A DNA stretch of 30,795 nucleotides from Diphasiastrum complanatum (GCA_029204225.1 MU836298.1:1-30795); one strand, 5' to 3'. Positions 11,251-21,937 are shown, numbered from the stretch's first letter. Made by a program: numbers and translations. The notes: generated by a model from the sequence alone, not told the origin.

Positions 11251-11954
11251 TGTTGATTTCACACGTGTGGATTGTCCACAACATGTACTTGTGATCTCCT
11301 AAGGTGTGTAGATGCACCAAGATCAAGACTAGATTGAGATTCAAGATCAATCTTAGATCCTATGGCAAAAACACACTACTACATGCATTCAATCACTTCC
11401 AACTCTCACTCACACGTGTGGGAAGTATTCAAAAAATAATCTAAGTAAAAACAAGCTGCTCTCCTCGAGTAGAGAGAGAAAAAACATCATGAGCTCTTGG
11501 GTAGAGAGAGAAAGCTAGAAATCCAATAACACTCAAAATCCATTAGCTTCAAAATGAGGAGTACAATGATACTAGTAGATCCACGAGCTACCATTATGCT
11601 TAACTATGATTGGACCATACTTTGTCATCTCTTAATCCTATTGGACCATTGATCCATGCACCTCTTAATTCTATTGGACTATATTCAGGCACACCTCAAA
11701 TTCCTATTGGACCTCACATGGTTCCACCTCTAAATCCTATTGGACCTCTTGGAATTCATCAAACAAAAGCATTACACTTGTCTACAATCTAATTGGCACG
11801 AGTTTAGCCTCTTACTCTATTGTGGCTCAATAGTGGCATTACAAGTGGAAATGCATAATTTGCCATCTATGCCAAATTTGTTCCTATCAACATCCTACAC
11901 CTAGATGCTTGATGTAAAAAACATAAGACCCTAATATCTAACATAGATAATCTT
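11251..11954 (-). repeat. 3' LTR of copia C, missing its outer pol-side end
   Basis: It aligns with the reverse complement of the 738-bp LTR of A over nearly its whole length. ATTGG boxes start at 11609, 11640, 11673, 11706 and 11739, the same 31/33/33/33 spacing as in A and B. Confidence 0.88.
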
Positions 11955-12668
11955 GCTCCTCCATTTGTGCTTATCCTTGGCAAAGAGAGCTTTGCCATCA
12001 CATGAGTGCAAGAAAACTTGTCCATCCTCAAGAGCTTGTACTCTTGTCTTGATTCTTCCAAAATTAGCACACTTTGGAGAGCCTCCAAACTTGGTAGCTC
12101 CTCTTTAATGGCATAGGATTGGACAAGGTTATCAAATTCACTTCTCAAGCCATTGAGAATGACTTGAATTAGCTCATTTTGATTGATGGAATCACCAATA
12201 CAAGCAAGTTCTCTATGAATATCTTTTACACTCAAAACATAACTAGATGCACTCTCATCACTCTTTTGGCTACTTTGAAAGATTTGATTCCTAAGAGTGA
12301 GAAGCCTAGAGGTATTCTTAGCCTCATAGATAGTCTTGAGACAATCCCAAGCTTCTTTGGCTGTTGTACAAGTACCTATCTCCCTCAATATCTCATTAGA
12401 GACATTCATCTTAATGTAGTGGAGAGCCATCCTAGCTCTCTTTTTTATATTTTTGGACCTCCTGAAGAACTTGTGGTTCTTCTTCAAGGCCAAGAACTAT
12501 GTCCATCATGTCTTGAAGGATCAAGGTGGACTCCATCCTCATTTTCCAAATTGAATAGTTTGAAGTGGACAATCTTTCACTTGGTTCCAACAAGGATGAA
12601 CCCATTGAAGACATTTGAAGTGAAGAAAAATCAAATGATGAACAATAAATGCTGCTACACACTCTCAA
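11951..12668 (-). pseudogene. 5' part of copia C gag
   Basis: It encodes the same gag N-terminal region as A and B: the SERLSTSNYSIWKMRMES block, then RARMALHYIKMNVSNEILRE, and on to the ESRQEYKLLRMDK block. The two halves are in different frames. A T-run at 12441-12446 has six bases where A has five, which explains the shift. The frame ends in LTR sequence after the deletion junction, so there is no zinc knuckle, protease or pol. Confidence 0.85.
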
Positions 12669-13219
12669 TAGGATCCAATAATAGAGTACTATCTCCTCCT
12701 ATGAAAGATCTTGCAACTATTTGTGAATTGCTTCTCACTAGCTACACAAATCTCTCTAAAACAAGATCTATTTCAAATCAAATGATGGAGTATAGGCAAA
12801 GTTAGGATCAAACACTCTTAGCACGTGTGAAGTACACTAAGAAACCAAATTTGACTCAAATACAATGATGTTGCATGAAACAAAATGGCTAAGATCTCAA
12901 AACAGTGCCTAGATCACAAATAGATGAGATTGGTAAGCATATAACTGTGATTTTGGATCAACCAAGCAATATCTTGACCAAACCAAATGTGTTCACCCAA
13001 GTCTAGTTGCCCTACCTAACCCTCTTCAAAAGCTTATAACTTCTGATTGGCTCAACCAAATGGAATGAAATGATTGCATCAGAAACTAGACAAAAATAGC
13101 TTTAAAGCAAGCTATCAAGCAAGATAAATGGATCAAGTATGAGAGAGAGCTTCCAAATTGAAATTGGATGTTCCTCACACGTGTCTGAGCACTTGATTTT
13201 GTACAATACCAGGTCAGAC
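12669..13219 (-). other. Truncated leader of copia C
   Basis: It matches the leader of B (from about 7635 to 8230) and ends abruptly after AGGTCAGAC. Sequence beyond 13219 is unrelated to the copia family. Confidence 0.75.
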
Positions 13220-13323
13220 ACCCAAGCGCGCTGATTTGATATCTGATACGTAGAAAAATTATATTGGAGCACATTATGAATGACTAATGAAAATGTTCTG
13301 AATGACCATTATCTCAAAAGAAA

Positions 13324-13361
13324 AAATCTCGTCTTTACGGTGCTTAAATAGGACGAGATTT
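13324..13361. repeat. 10-bp inverted repeat (stem-loop)
   Basis: AAATCTCGTC at 13324-13333 pairs with GACGAGATTT at 13352-13361, with an 18-base spacer. It sits about 90 bp upstream of the TATA box and may be a protein-binding dyad. Confidence 0.6.
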
Positions 13362-13372
13362 GTCTCACTCTG

Positions 13373-13463
13373 ATTGGTGGATAAATATAGGTTGTGTTTT
13401 CTAATTCGTTATTTGACAAATGTATGGCTGTGATCAATAGGAATTGGCTATAAATATGGGCCC
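13373..13463 (+). promoter_or_regulatory. Promoter: CCAAT, TATAAATA and GGGCCC elements
   Basis: A reverse CCAAT (ATTGG) lies at 13373-13377, a perfect TATAAATA at 13449-13456, and TGGGCCC, resembling the plant site II/TCP element, at 13457-13463. The spacing suits transcription starting near 13480, leaving a leader of about 250 bases before the ATG at 13734. Prediction from sequence only. Confidence 0.5.
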
Positions 13464-13733
13464 CACTTGTCATATTTCGATTCCGTGATCTTTTATTCTG
13501 AACTCACTAGTCTTTTTGTTTTCTTTCTATCTCGCGATATCAAATCGACGCGCGCCTTGCCAAACAATGCATGGTCGGATTCATTCAGGTGCACTGAATC
13601 AATATCAGCCACTTATGATGTGTGCTCGTGGCAAATTTCAATCTCGTCCTAACGATATCGAATCAATGCGCGCACTCTTGTTCATTCATCTACCGATATC
13701 ATTCTGTCGTGTTGAACCGATATTAGGTTCAAT

Positions 13734-14750
13734 ATGGCTAGTTCATCCATGTCCTCGAATAACAAACTTCTAGATTTTTTTAATGCCAGTGACATTCCAT
13801 CTGACAAATTACAGTATTTTGCTAGTAGTTTTTTTGCTCCCTTCGATATCAATAAGCTAGTTCATGAGAATCGTTATAATTTAATTTCTTATCTTGATAA
13901 TTTTTCTCAGATTATTAGTACACATGTTTTGGATATAGATAGTTTTTGTTTCGTTCATTTTCAGGACCTTGTGCATTTCCAACCATTCTCTAAGCATAAA
14001 CACAATAGAAAGTACTCTAACCTGCATGACCATTTCAAAAGAAATATATATTGTGATATCCACAAAAGAATATGTTGCCTTCTTATCAAAGGAATGGCAT
14101 TTGTCTTTTACATATCTGCTGAAATTTCAGATGATGAGTCTGTTGAATCTTCAACTGTTCCATTGATCGAAGCATCTGCACATGCTCCAGTTGATGTAGA
14201 TGATGCAAATCTTGTTATAGGAGTTGAAGCTGAAGCATATATGACCTCAAATTACCAAAAAACTCTCCCTTGTTCTATAATTCTCTCTGATTCTCTTCCA
14301 TCTACATCTCTTGTTAATCAATTAACTCTATTCGATGTTCCCTTATATTCTATAAATAATGAAAGTTATATTTCATTTAATTATATAGAAGATTTTGAAT
14401 TTGAGAGACGATAAAATCCTCTCAATTTTTGCTCAAATTTTATCTAAATTTTTTGACATTGTTGATTACTCATATGATGACCTTGAAAGTGAGATAGATT
14501 ATGATAAAAATGGAGAGGCCTTGGAGGCCATAATTGAAAAATCTAAAGCCTATGAAAAAACTTTGTCTACAGAAGAGGAATTTTTGGAATTCCAAAAAAA
14601 ATATCCTCCAAGGCCTAGATATACCCCTATGAAAATGTAGAGGCCATTGGAGGACATGACATTAGCAAAGCAAACGTCGTTGAGTACGATGATGATGATT
14701 TGGTATGTAGATATTATATTGGTATTGATATTGTTCAGTTTTCTTATTGA
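13734..14750 (+). pseudogene. Unrecognised protein gene, apparently frameshifted
   Basis: I do not recognise this protein. A frame of 226 codons runs from ATG 13734 (MASSSMSSNNKLLDFF) to 14414. The same style of acidic sequence continues in another frame (DDKILSIFAQILSKFF to KKYPPRPRYTP, about 14400-14630). It then returns to the first frame (ENVEAIGGHDISKANVVEYD) until TGA at 14748-14750. Read across both shifts the product would be roughly 330 residues, with a Ser-rich start, a His/Lys-rich centre and acidic stretches (SDDESVES, EYDDDD). No domain, signal peptide or membrane segment is evident. A good promoter lies upstream, while the inverted LTR E begins 16 bp after the stop. It could be a decayed host gene or an accessory ORF of a mobile element. 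Unannotated introns could also explain the shifts. Confidence 0.4.
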
Positions 14751-14765
14751 GTTTGCAGTATTATG

Positions 14766-15170
14766 TATTTTAACAAGTAAAAAGGAGAAAGTCCTCCAAA
14801 TCCAAGGTAGAGCCTCCAAATGTCCTTCAAGCAACCTGCAAGCCCCAAGATGCTTCTCCAACTCCAAGCTAAGATGTCTCCACCTGCAAGTAAGGATCTA
14901 CAAGCCTCCAAGGATCTCTCCTCCACCTGTGTACCTACTCTTAAACACAAAGGAAGATAACAAGCTAGCGTCAAGTATTCACCACCCAACCATAGCTAGA
15001 TCCAAGCTCCAAGCAAGACCTATCTAGCACCCCCTTGCTAACCATAAACAAATCACAAGCATATCACAACAAACCATAGTTTACTCAAGATCCAAACCCT
15101 ACTTATGTCCAATACCATAAGCAAGATCTAAACCTTTAGTATATACTATACACAAGAATTATTTCACAAC
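14766..15170 (-). repeat. Partial LTR E, inverted relative of gypsy D LTR
   Basis: About 400 bp matching 9270-9674 in reverse complement at roughly 90% by eye. Shared landmarks are GTCCTCCAAATCCAAGG, GCCTCCAAATGTCCTTCAA and CTAGATCCAAGCTCCAAGC. It has no adjacent PBS or internal region, so it is either a solo or truncated LTR. The homology fades near 15165-15175, just before the palindrome cluster. Confidence 0.8.
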
Positions 15171-15200
15171 TAGAAAGCTCTGTGTTTATCCATACAGAGA

Positions 15201-15513
15201 ATCCACGCGAGACCCGACACTTAGTCAATTTTTCAAAATTTTATTTGCGTGGAACATCCACGCCAAAAAAAATTTGAACACGCCTCCGACCAGTCCACCG
15301 ATGTTTTTTTGACATGGCGCCAAAAAATTTATGCGCGTGGATAATCCACGCAAAATTGAATTTTAAAAATTTCGACAACTGTTTGGGAGGGAAGGTTGGC
15401 GGCGCCGGAAAGCAGTTTTGGCATGGATAGTCCATGTGTGGATTATCCACGCAAATTTCAGTTTGTTCACTGGACCAGACCGAAAGTTAAAGATATCCAC
15501 GCGTCATCCACAC
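15201..15513. repeat. Left cluster of palindromic motif 2 (GCGTGGANNNTCCACGC)
   Basis: Palindromic 17-mers lie at 15247-15263 (centre ACA), 15335-15351 (centre TAA, perfect), 15421-15437 (GCATGGATAGTCCATGT) and 15436-15452 (GTGTGGATTATCCACGC). Half-sites lie at 15201-15208 and 15492-15513. The exact 17-mer GCGTGGATAATCCACGC recurs at 29698-29714. Local GC is raised. The arrangement resembles subterminal transposase-binding repeats of CACTA elements, but no matching terminal inverted repeat was found. Confidence 0.7.
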
Positions 15514-15532
15514 ATTTTTTTTTGGTTTTTTG

Positions 15533-15722
15533 TTTTTTGCATGGTGATAATGACATGAAATTAGTTAGATAAATATATTTCTAAAGTGAATTATATTACG
15601 ATTAGGCTATATATTTTTTTTTTCTAGAGTGAATTATATTATGATGAGGTTTTTTTTTTTTGCATGTTCATAATGAAATGGAATTAGTTAAATAAATATC
15701 TTTCTAAAGTGAATTATATCAT
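15533..15722. repeat. Direct repeats in AT-rich spacer
   Basis: A ~63-bp unit at 15533-15595 is repeated at about 15655-15722, sharing TTTTGCATG, GAATTAGTTA, AATAAATAT and TTCTAAAGTGAATTATAT. A partial copy (TTCTAGAGTGAATTATATTA) lies between them at about 15621-15648. No gene is present. Confidence 0.65.
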
Positions 15723-16237
15723 GGTATTCCTAGATTATTGGGATTTTTTATGAGGACGGCCACCTACTTTTATAAGACAGTTGACTCTAGCTACCAAGAG
15801 GGTAATTATGCATGATCTAAGGCTTTGATAGCTTGGGATTTAGGGTCTACCGTAATGGCACTCTACCTAATCTCATATCTGAGATCATTTGATATGGATT
15901 GAGAGCTCATTTTGTACATACTTCAAGAGATCATCAAGATATGTTGATTTTGGCAAGTTTGCTCTTTAATGAGAAATTGATGAATGATGAATGTGATATT
16001 TTTGTGTCTAATGAATAGATCTGAATCTGAACAAAGTATTATACTTTTCACGTGTGTGACAGGATGTGAAGATCAATTATTTCTAGTTTTATTGTGGTGT
16101 TCAAAAGCTCTTGCCAATTAGATGCAAAATAGGTTGAATTGTGTGCTAGTTTTCTATCTATGAGATATAAGTGAAACCTTTGATGCTTTTTCATGGTTTT
16201 TGTATCCAAATGAGGTTCATAACCTTTGATATTAACA

Positions 16238-16249
16238 TGGTATCAGAGC
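16238..16249 (+). promoter_or_regulatory. Primer-binding site of copia F
   Basis: A perfect TGGTATCAGAGC following ...AACA, the standard LTR/PBS junction of plant copia elements. Confidence 0.85.
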
Positions 16250-16389
16250 CCAAATGTAACCATCAAGGCTCAAATACAAGAAAGAGATAAGCAATTACAA
16301 GTTGATGATTGTTTAATTTTTATTGCCCTTATTACTACCTTAAGTTTGATGATGTTCCTTCAAGTGTGAATGAAACTGTAGCAACAAAA

Positions 16390-16621
16390 GAGTGATTTGA
16401 TGTAATGAAAAGTGAGGTGAGTATAAGATGCATTGTTTGAGATACTTGTAAAATTATTGATCTTCCATCAAGGATACAAAATGTTACTGTTTGCAAATGG
16501 GTCTTTAAGATCAAGCTTAATCAAGATGGTAGTGTGAACAATTATAAAACAAGACTAGTTGCCAAGGGATATGCTCAATTCAAAGGGATTGACTATGATG
16601 AAACACTTGATTTTGTCATAG
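16390..16621 (+). pseudogene. Copia reverse transcriptase N-terminal fragment
   Basis: The frame through 16492 reads [48 protein letters not shown] and DFVI. This is the RVT_2 entry region (normally W.lV..P, KWVFK.K.n.dG, RLVAKGY.Q..GiDY.ETF.PV). Upstream, FDVMKSEV matches the block W..AM..E, with a TGA between. It ends before the catalytic Asp residues, so it is inactive. Confidence 0.8.
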
Positions 16622-16884
16622 TTTGTGGTGGTGATTTCATTAACTCACATGCTTTTAGTGATTTACTGCCTTTGCAACATTTGTTAAAAAATGAGAATTT
16701 TTTTGGAACATGAGGCCGTACATCTATCTTCACCGACATTATCTCCAAAAAAATGAGATTGAAGTCAAACTATGTCTATTCTTTTCATTTACTTGACCAT
16801 AAATGAGACTCTATTTTGGCTAAATAACAATCATTTGAAAGCATCGCAAGAATAAATTTCATTCAGAATTGCAATAATCAATTT

Positions 16885-19800
16885 TTATTTAGAATTACAA
16901 AAATCATTTTCATCAGCAACAACATCTTGCAATTCATCTCCTCTTAGATGATTTTCATCATCACTCTCACTTTCAAAAATTATTTCATCATCCTGACTAT
17001 TAAAATTTATATTCCCAACATCTATGGAAGTGGGTGCTTCAAGTATGGTTTGACGATTTATTACATCTCTAGGTAGCTCAATCTCATAGTTAAAATGAAG
17101 GTTTTCCATTTCATTCTCAACATTTGCACCCTCAAATACTCGTCGTGAACGTGATTCAACTTGAGCTACAAACCACCATATCTTGTTTAGTCGATCTGGT
17201 TGAAAAAACACCTGCAAAAATCACTATTTTAGAACATATCAAAAACTCAAATAGTGAAGTCACTTGCAATAAAATGAAAAACATTATAGCATAGCATGGG
17301 CACCTGCTCACAGTGACGAGGCAACACCAATGTGTCAAAGGACTCCATCCTCAATGTTTTTGATGAATCAATCGCAAAAAATCCACTTGGATCCGACTTT
17401 ACGGTTGCATTTAGCCCTCTACAAACTACCTTGAACCATTTCACATCAAATAAAAAATAGTGTCCACTTTCACCAAATGACACATCATAAATATTTTGTA
17501 GAGTTCCTACGTATTCTATATCTCCTGAGATGGGATTCCAATCTCGTGCACTGCTTTGAATTTCTTGTTGGAAAGATGATATTACACCACAATCGTGTGT
17601 GCGTCTCTTGTTATCAATCCTTTCAACATGAAAGTGAAAACCATATAGCATTATACATTTTGCACTACCACATAATAAACATGAATTTCATAAATAATCA
17701 CTGTGAATGAACATAGTGTTTCAAAATGATTAAATAGATATTGTTATAAACAAGAATGTTCTAATAATAAAGTATCTAAAGAATAATACCTTCCATTCAC
17801 ATCCTCTTACACAGTTCCATTCTGCGTTTGATATTTTTTGTCCCTCTTTTGTTGCTTTTTGTAGTGTGTCATGCATCCACTCTATAGTGCATTGCTTGGG
17901 CAATGGCTCAAGATCATGTGAACATGAGGCCATGTGTCTACCTCTATTGTCATTGGCGCTTTCTAGACAAGGCCCTCTTTTTTTTTTCTTCTTCATATAG
18001 GTCTAACCATTTATCCATAACTCCACAATTATAAAGCATGAATGTAGAAATTTTTTTTCATTGGAAGGGTGCCAACCTATGGACCTTTCCCATCTCTTGA
18101 GGTTTTTCACTAATTACCTCTTCGGCTTCCTCATCACGCCACAATAGTGGAGCAGATGAATGTAGTTGGTGCAAAATTTCAGTAACATAAAAGAGAGATT
18201 CATGTACTAACCATCCCTCTGACATGCTACCTTCAGGCCTTGTCTTTTGATGCACAAAATCTTTTAAGACTTTCATGTACCTTTTCATAAAGAACATCCA
18301 CCTAAAAAGTCACAAATGGTTAAAAATAAGTGTTTTATTTAATGAGTTTATGTATCAATTGATTTAGTTTAAATACACATGCAAAAGATAATTTATGCAC
18401 TTATACCTAGTGTGCATTGGACCAGCAATAGAAACTTCTTCAACCAAGTGCACCAATAAATACACTTGTGAGTCCATGATGGAAGTCGAAAAATATCTCT
18501 CAAGCATGCACACAATCTCCACCATATCCTCACGTCTCTTGCGAAGATCCATCTCACGGATTTCTTTTGAACACATCCATCTGCAACATATTCAATCCAT
18601 TTTATGTCTATTTGAATTTCCAATTAATAGATACTAAACAAAAAAATACACCAAGTACATGTAAATACCTGACAATGAGTTTGTATATGGTCTCACAAAT
18701 ATCTTTTGACAAGCACCCACGAATTGACAATGGATAGATGAATTGGATCATCTTTAGCCAATCATGAGATTTGAGACCTTGCAACTTTTCATCTATAGTG
18801 AATGATGACCGTAGAGAATGGGCAAAACCAATTGGTGTTCTAATGTCATGAATAATGGAGCGCACATGGTTAAGCTCCTCCTTAGTGAATGTCCAAGGTA
18901 CTTTTGGAGCATGATCTTCACCATCCTTTATCCAATATTATTTTTTGGTATTTGATTCTTTTAGATCGTGCCTTACAGCAATGGTATCTTTTTCACCAAT
19001 CAAGTGTTTCCAAATAGATTCACCCACATTTTTAAATATGTGCATGGGATCAAGTAGGTGATTAATTAAAAGGTTATTCCAATATTCCAAACGATGAAAT
19101 ATAGTTAATCCTTTCATACCATCGATTGGCTTTGCTTGAGATTCCTCCCATAGTATTCGCTAATCTTTCACAAACATCCTCTTTGGAGGCATCTCTCCCT
19201 CAACTCTTCCTCCAAAACCTCTTCTATGAGTGTCTCTGAATGGATGGCCTTCATGCAAGTATTTACGATGATTTTCATAAACCACTTTTTTGAGACTAAA
19301 AGAGTATCTTCCCACAAGATTTGGCCCGCACAAAAAACAAGCATTTTTTCCAGCCGTAAAGCCTGCCCAACAAATGGATACTATCAATCACTATTAGAAA
19401 AAGTATATGTCAAAGAATAAATATAGCCATTGTAGTATATCATGTAAATGTCAAGAATTACAAGTTGTATGTAACTGTAAACAAACTCCTATGTACACAA
19501 GATAGACATTGTTTGAATGATTACCTGAGCATTCACCTAATCCTGGATAGTCATGCATTGTCCACATTACAATGACATGTAGTGTAAACTCCCTCTCATG
19601 TAAGGGGGGCAAAATGTCATATGCTTGTATCCCCTTCCACAAATCTTCCAACTCGTCAATAAGCGGCTCAAGATACACATCCATGTTCTTAACCTTGTGT
19701 TGGCCAGGAATAAAAAATGTCAACATAATGTGTCATTTTTTTGTACTCAAACAAGGAGGAGTATTATAATTTACCAAGCAAACAAGCCAAATGGACCATG

Positions 19801-20840
19801 TAGTTGCTCGTACACCAAAGGGGTCCACACCATCTGTTGCAAGACCAAATCTCACATTTCTTGACTCATTGGCAAAGCTTGGATACTCTTTGTTGATGTG
19901 TTTCCATGCAGGTGAATCTGAAGGTACCCTCATCATCCCATCCGTAGAGGTATGGTGTGCATGTCAGTCCATAAGTTGTGCAAGAGATTTACAACAAAAT
20001 AAACGTTGCAATCATGGAATTACTGGAAAATGTCATAAGACTTTGCACGCAATGGTTGCCCCTTGCAAATCATCTCTATATCGAGGAGTATCACAAATGG
20101 GACATTTCTTGAGTGATCTGTACCTTCCTCGATATAAAATACAATCTTTTGGACATGCATAATATTGCTTGTAGTCCATCCTGATGTTAGACAACATCTT
20201 TCGCGCCTCATCTCTTGTCTCAGGCATGACATTCCCTTCTGGGAGAATTTTGTTTTTCAATAGTCTGTACATGACAAAAGAAGTCACTGTAAAAAAAAAT
20301 ATCACTCGATGTCCAAATTGTAAACTTTGTTTCAAAGCAAAAATGACAAGTAGATGAAAAAAAATCTACTCAAATAATGATGTGAGGCTTCGGTCACTCC
20401 ATCTATATTTGGCTTGAAGATTCAATAGAAGCAGAGAAGTCGTCAAATGAGACGTCTTTGCTCCAGGATACAATGCGGTCTTTGATTCTTCTCGTAATTT
20501 TTTTTCTTCTTTAGACAAAAGTGCCTCCTCATCTTGTTCATTGTGTCTAGCTGCAATATTATTCTCGTACATATCATCCAACATGTCTCCCATGACTTCA
20601 AATTCATCATTCATTGGAAGCTCATTTTCATCATTGGAACTTCTTTGCGAAGAAGTAGATCTATATGAGCTAGATTCAGATGCATTAGTCTCTTGATTAA
20701 TGTGCTCATCAATTTCCATCATCTCTTTTAAGCCTTGATGTAGACGACAAGGTAATTGCTCTATATGTGGACCGTTGTATTGCATTCGTCGTCTACGTCG
20801 ACCATTACAATGATTATTGTCTCCAACACTAAATGAGGAT
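16885..20840 (-). pseudogene. CACTA/EnSpm TNP2 transposase gene, multi-exon and decayed
   Basis: Exons read from high to low coordinates. An acidic N-terminal segment (20840-20366) follows an apparent acceptor. A Cys-rich block CPKDCILYRGRYRSLKKCPIC (written here only in part as CPKDCILY and KKCPIC) spans about 20220-20120. SPAWKHINKEYPSFA and RFGLATDGVDPFG lie at about 19910-19800, and NMDVYLEPLIDELEDLW and WTMHDYPGLGECSG at 19690-19530. HRKYLHEGHPF falls near 19270 and DPMHIFKNV near 19040. A DUF4218-type region has GLKSHDW at about 18770 and RYMKVLKDFV with RPEGSMSEG at about 18280-18220. A DUF4216-type region has EYVGTLQNIYDVSF and FDVKWFKV at 17510-17420. One intron is clear: donor after CAG at 17304, acceptor before 17211, 92 bp. 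Frame changes near 19180 and 19145 and an in-frame TAA at 18938-18940 indicate a non-functional gene. No N-terminal transposase-associated domain was seen. Confidence 0.88.
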
Positions 20841-21182
20841 GAAGAATCCTATATATCAAAATAACAAGAAGTAGGTTGAAACAATGCTTGATAAACATTT
20901 CCTCCCAATATTAGATAGATCTAAATGTTGCATATGAATATAAATTACCTCTTAGTTTAAAAAGTATGAACATAACAATGTATCTATTAGACATATTTGT
21001 CTTTTAAACTTGTTAACATTCAATGAACTCAAAGATGAATAATGCTCCTAACATTTAATCTAGGCAAATGACGAATAATGCTCCTAACATTTGACATATT
21101 TAATGACACAAACCAAATACAATCAAGATGCATGGATTATACATCTCTACATATCAACAAAATTTAAATCTTCACATTTGAC
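20841..21182. other. AT-rich spacer or intron upstream of TNP2 exons
   Basis: No coding signal. On the minus strand the TNP2 frame opens at 20840 directly after ATATATAG, a possible splice acceptor, so this stretch may be an intron. Copia A inserted in it at 21183-21187. Confidence 0.5.
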
Positions 21183-21187
21183 TTATT
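21183..21187. repeat. Target-site duplication TTATT of element A (left)
   Basis: TTATT directly precedes the TGTGAAG terminus and is repeated at 27454-27458. Confidence 0.9.
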
Positions 21188-21925
21188 TGTGAAGAATTGA
21201 AAAAGATTATCTATGTTAGATATAGGGGTCTTATGTTTTTTACATCAAGCATCTAGGTGTAGGATGTTGATAAGAATAAATTTGGCATAGATGGCAAATT
21301 ATGCATTTCCACTTGTAATGCCACTATTGAGCCAAAATAGAGTAAGAGGCTAAACACTTGCTAATTAGAGTGTAGACAAGTGTAAAGTTTTTGTTTGATG
21401 AATTCCAAGAGGTCCAATAGGATATAGAGGTGGAACCTTGTGAGGTCCAATAGGAAATTGAGGTGTGCTTGAATATAGTCCAATAGAATTAAGAGGTGCA
21501 TAGATCAATGATCCAATAGGATCAAGAGGTGACAAAATGTGGTCCAATCATAGTTAAGCATAGTGGTAGCTCGTGGACCTACTAGTATCATTGTACTCCT
21601 CATTTTGGAAATTAACTGATTTGGTGATTTCATGGATTTTGTGAGTTTTTGGATTTCTAGCTTTCTCTCTCTACCCGAGAGCTCTTGATGCATTTTCTCT
21701 CTCTACCCGAGGAGAGCAGCTTGTTTTTACTTAGACTATTTTTTGAATACTTCCCACACGTGTGAGTGAGAGTTGGAAGTGATTGAATGCATGTAGTAGT
21801 GTGTTTTTGCCATAGGATTCAAGATTGATCTTGAATCTCAATCTAGTCTTGATCTTGGTGCATCTACACACCTTAGGAGATCACAAGTACATGTAGTGGA
21901 CAGTCCACACGTGTGAAAATCAACA
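21188..21925 (+). repeat. 5' LTR of copia A
   Basis: 738 bp, TGTGAAG to CAACA. Five CCAAT boxes start at 21414, 21447, 21480, 21513 and 21544 (spacings 33/33/33/31). Two CACACGTGTG palindromes containing a G-box core lie in the 3' part. No clear TATA box was found. Confidence 0.95.
21414..21548 (+). promoter_or_regulatory. Phased array of five CCAAT boxes in U3
   Basis: Each box sits in a loose ~33-bp repeat of the form (G)TCCAATAGRA..AAGAGGTG. The spacing is close to three turns of DNA and is the same, base for base, in the LTRs of A, B and C. This suggests a retained enhancer for an NF-Y-like factor, although simple descent of a tandem repeat is also possible. Confidence 0.5.
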
Positions 21926-21937
21926 TGGTATCAGAGC
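21926..21937 (+). promoter_or_regulatory. Primer-binding site of copia A
   Basis: A perfect TGGTATCAGAGC directly after the 5' LTR. Confidence 0.95.

Larger units (their letters stand above)
11251..13219 (-). mobile_element. Rearranged Ty1/copia fragment C
   Basis: Minus-strand relative of element A inserted in the gag of D. From its 5' side (high coordinates) it has a truncated leader (to 13219, no 5' LTR or PBS) and the first part of gag, then jumps directly into an almost complete 3' LTR ending TGTTGATTTCACACG at 11251. The pol region and the first ~17 bp of the LTR are missing. The junction at 11951-11954 carries TCTT, present on both parental sides, as expected from a microhomology deletion. 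No TSD can be checked because the 13219 end is truncated. Confidence 0.85.
13223..13724. repeat. Left cluster of CpG-rich motif 1 (GATATYRAWTCAGCGCRC)
   Basis: Five copies in both orientations: 13223-13243 (-), 13536-13559 (+, with a 2-3 base insertion), 13586-13606 (-), 13654-13680 (+) and 13708-13724 (-, diverged). They lie around the TATA box and through the presumed 5' leader of the ORF at 13734. GC and CpG content is much higher than in the surroundings. The last copy ends 9 bases before the ATG. They could be binding sites for a transposon or host protein. Confidence 0.6.
15730..16621 (+). mobile_element. Decayed Ty1/copia remnant F
   Basis: A primer-binding site at 16238-16249, directly after ATTAACA, marks the end of a 5' LTR. 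The LTR start cannot be fixed because no partner is present; 15730 is nominal. Only about 140 bp of leader separates the PBS from a reverse transcriptase fragment, so gag, protease and integrase have been deleted. It differs in sequence from A, B and C, so it is another copia lineage. The TNP2 gene lies just to the right in the opposite orientation. Confidence 0.65.

Noticed and set aside
11610-11792. Pro/Gly-rich ~60-residue ORFs in copia LTRs (also near 21365-21547 and 26853-27035)
   Set aside because: They arise from the phased CCAAT repeat in the LTR and are not separate genes.
15160-15190. CACAACTAGAAAG as a CACTA terminus left of the palindrome cluster
   Set aside because: No matching inverted end was found beyond 29714 and no 3-bp duplication could be paired, so the element boundary cannot be claimed.
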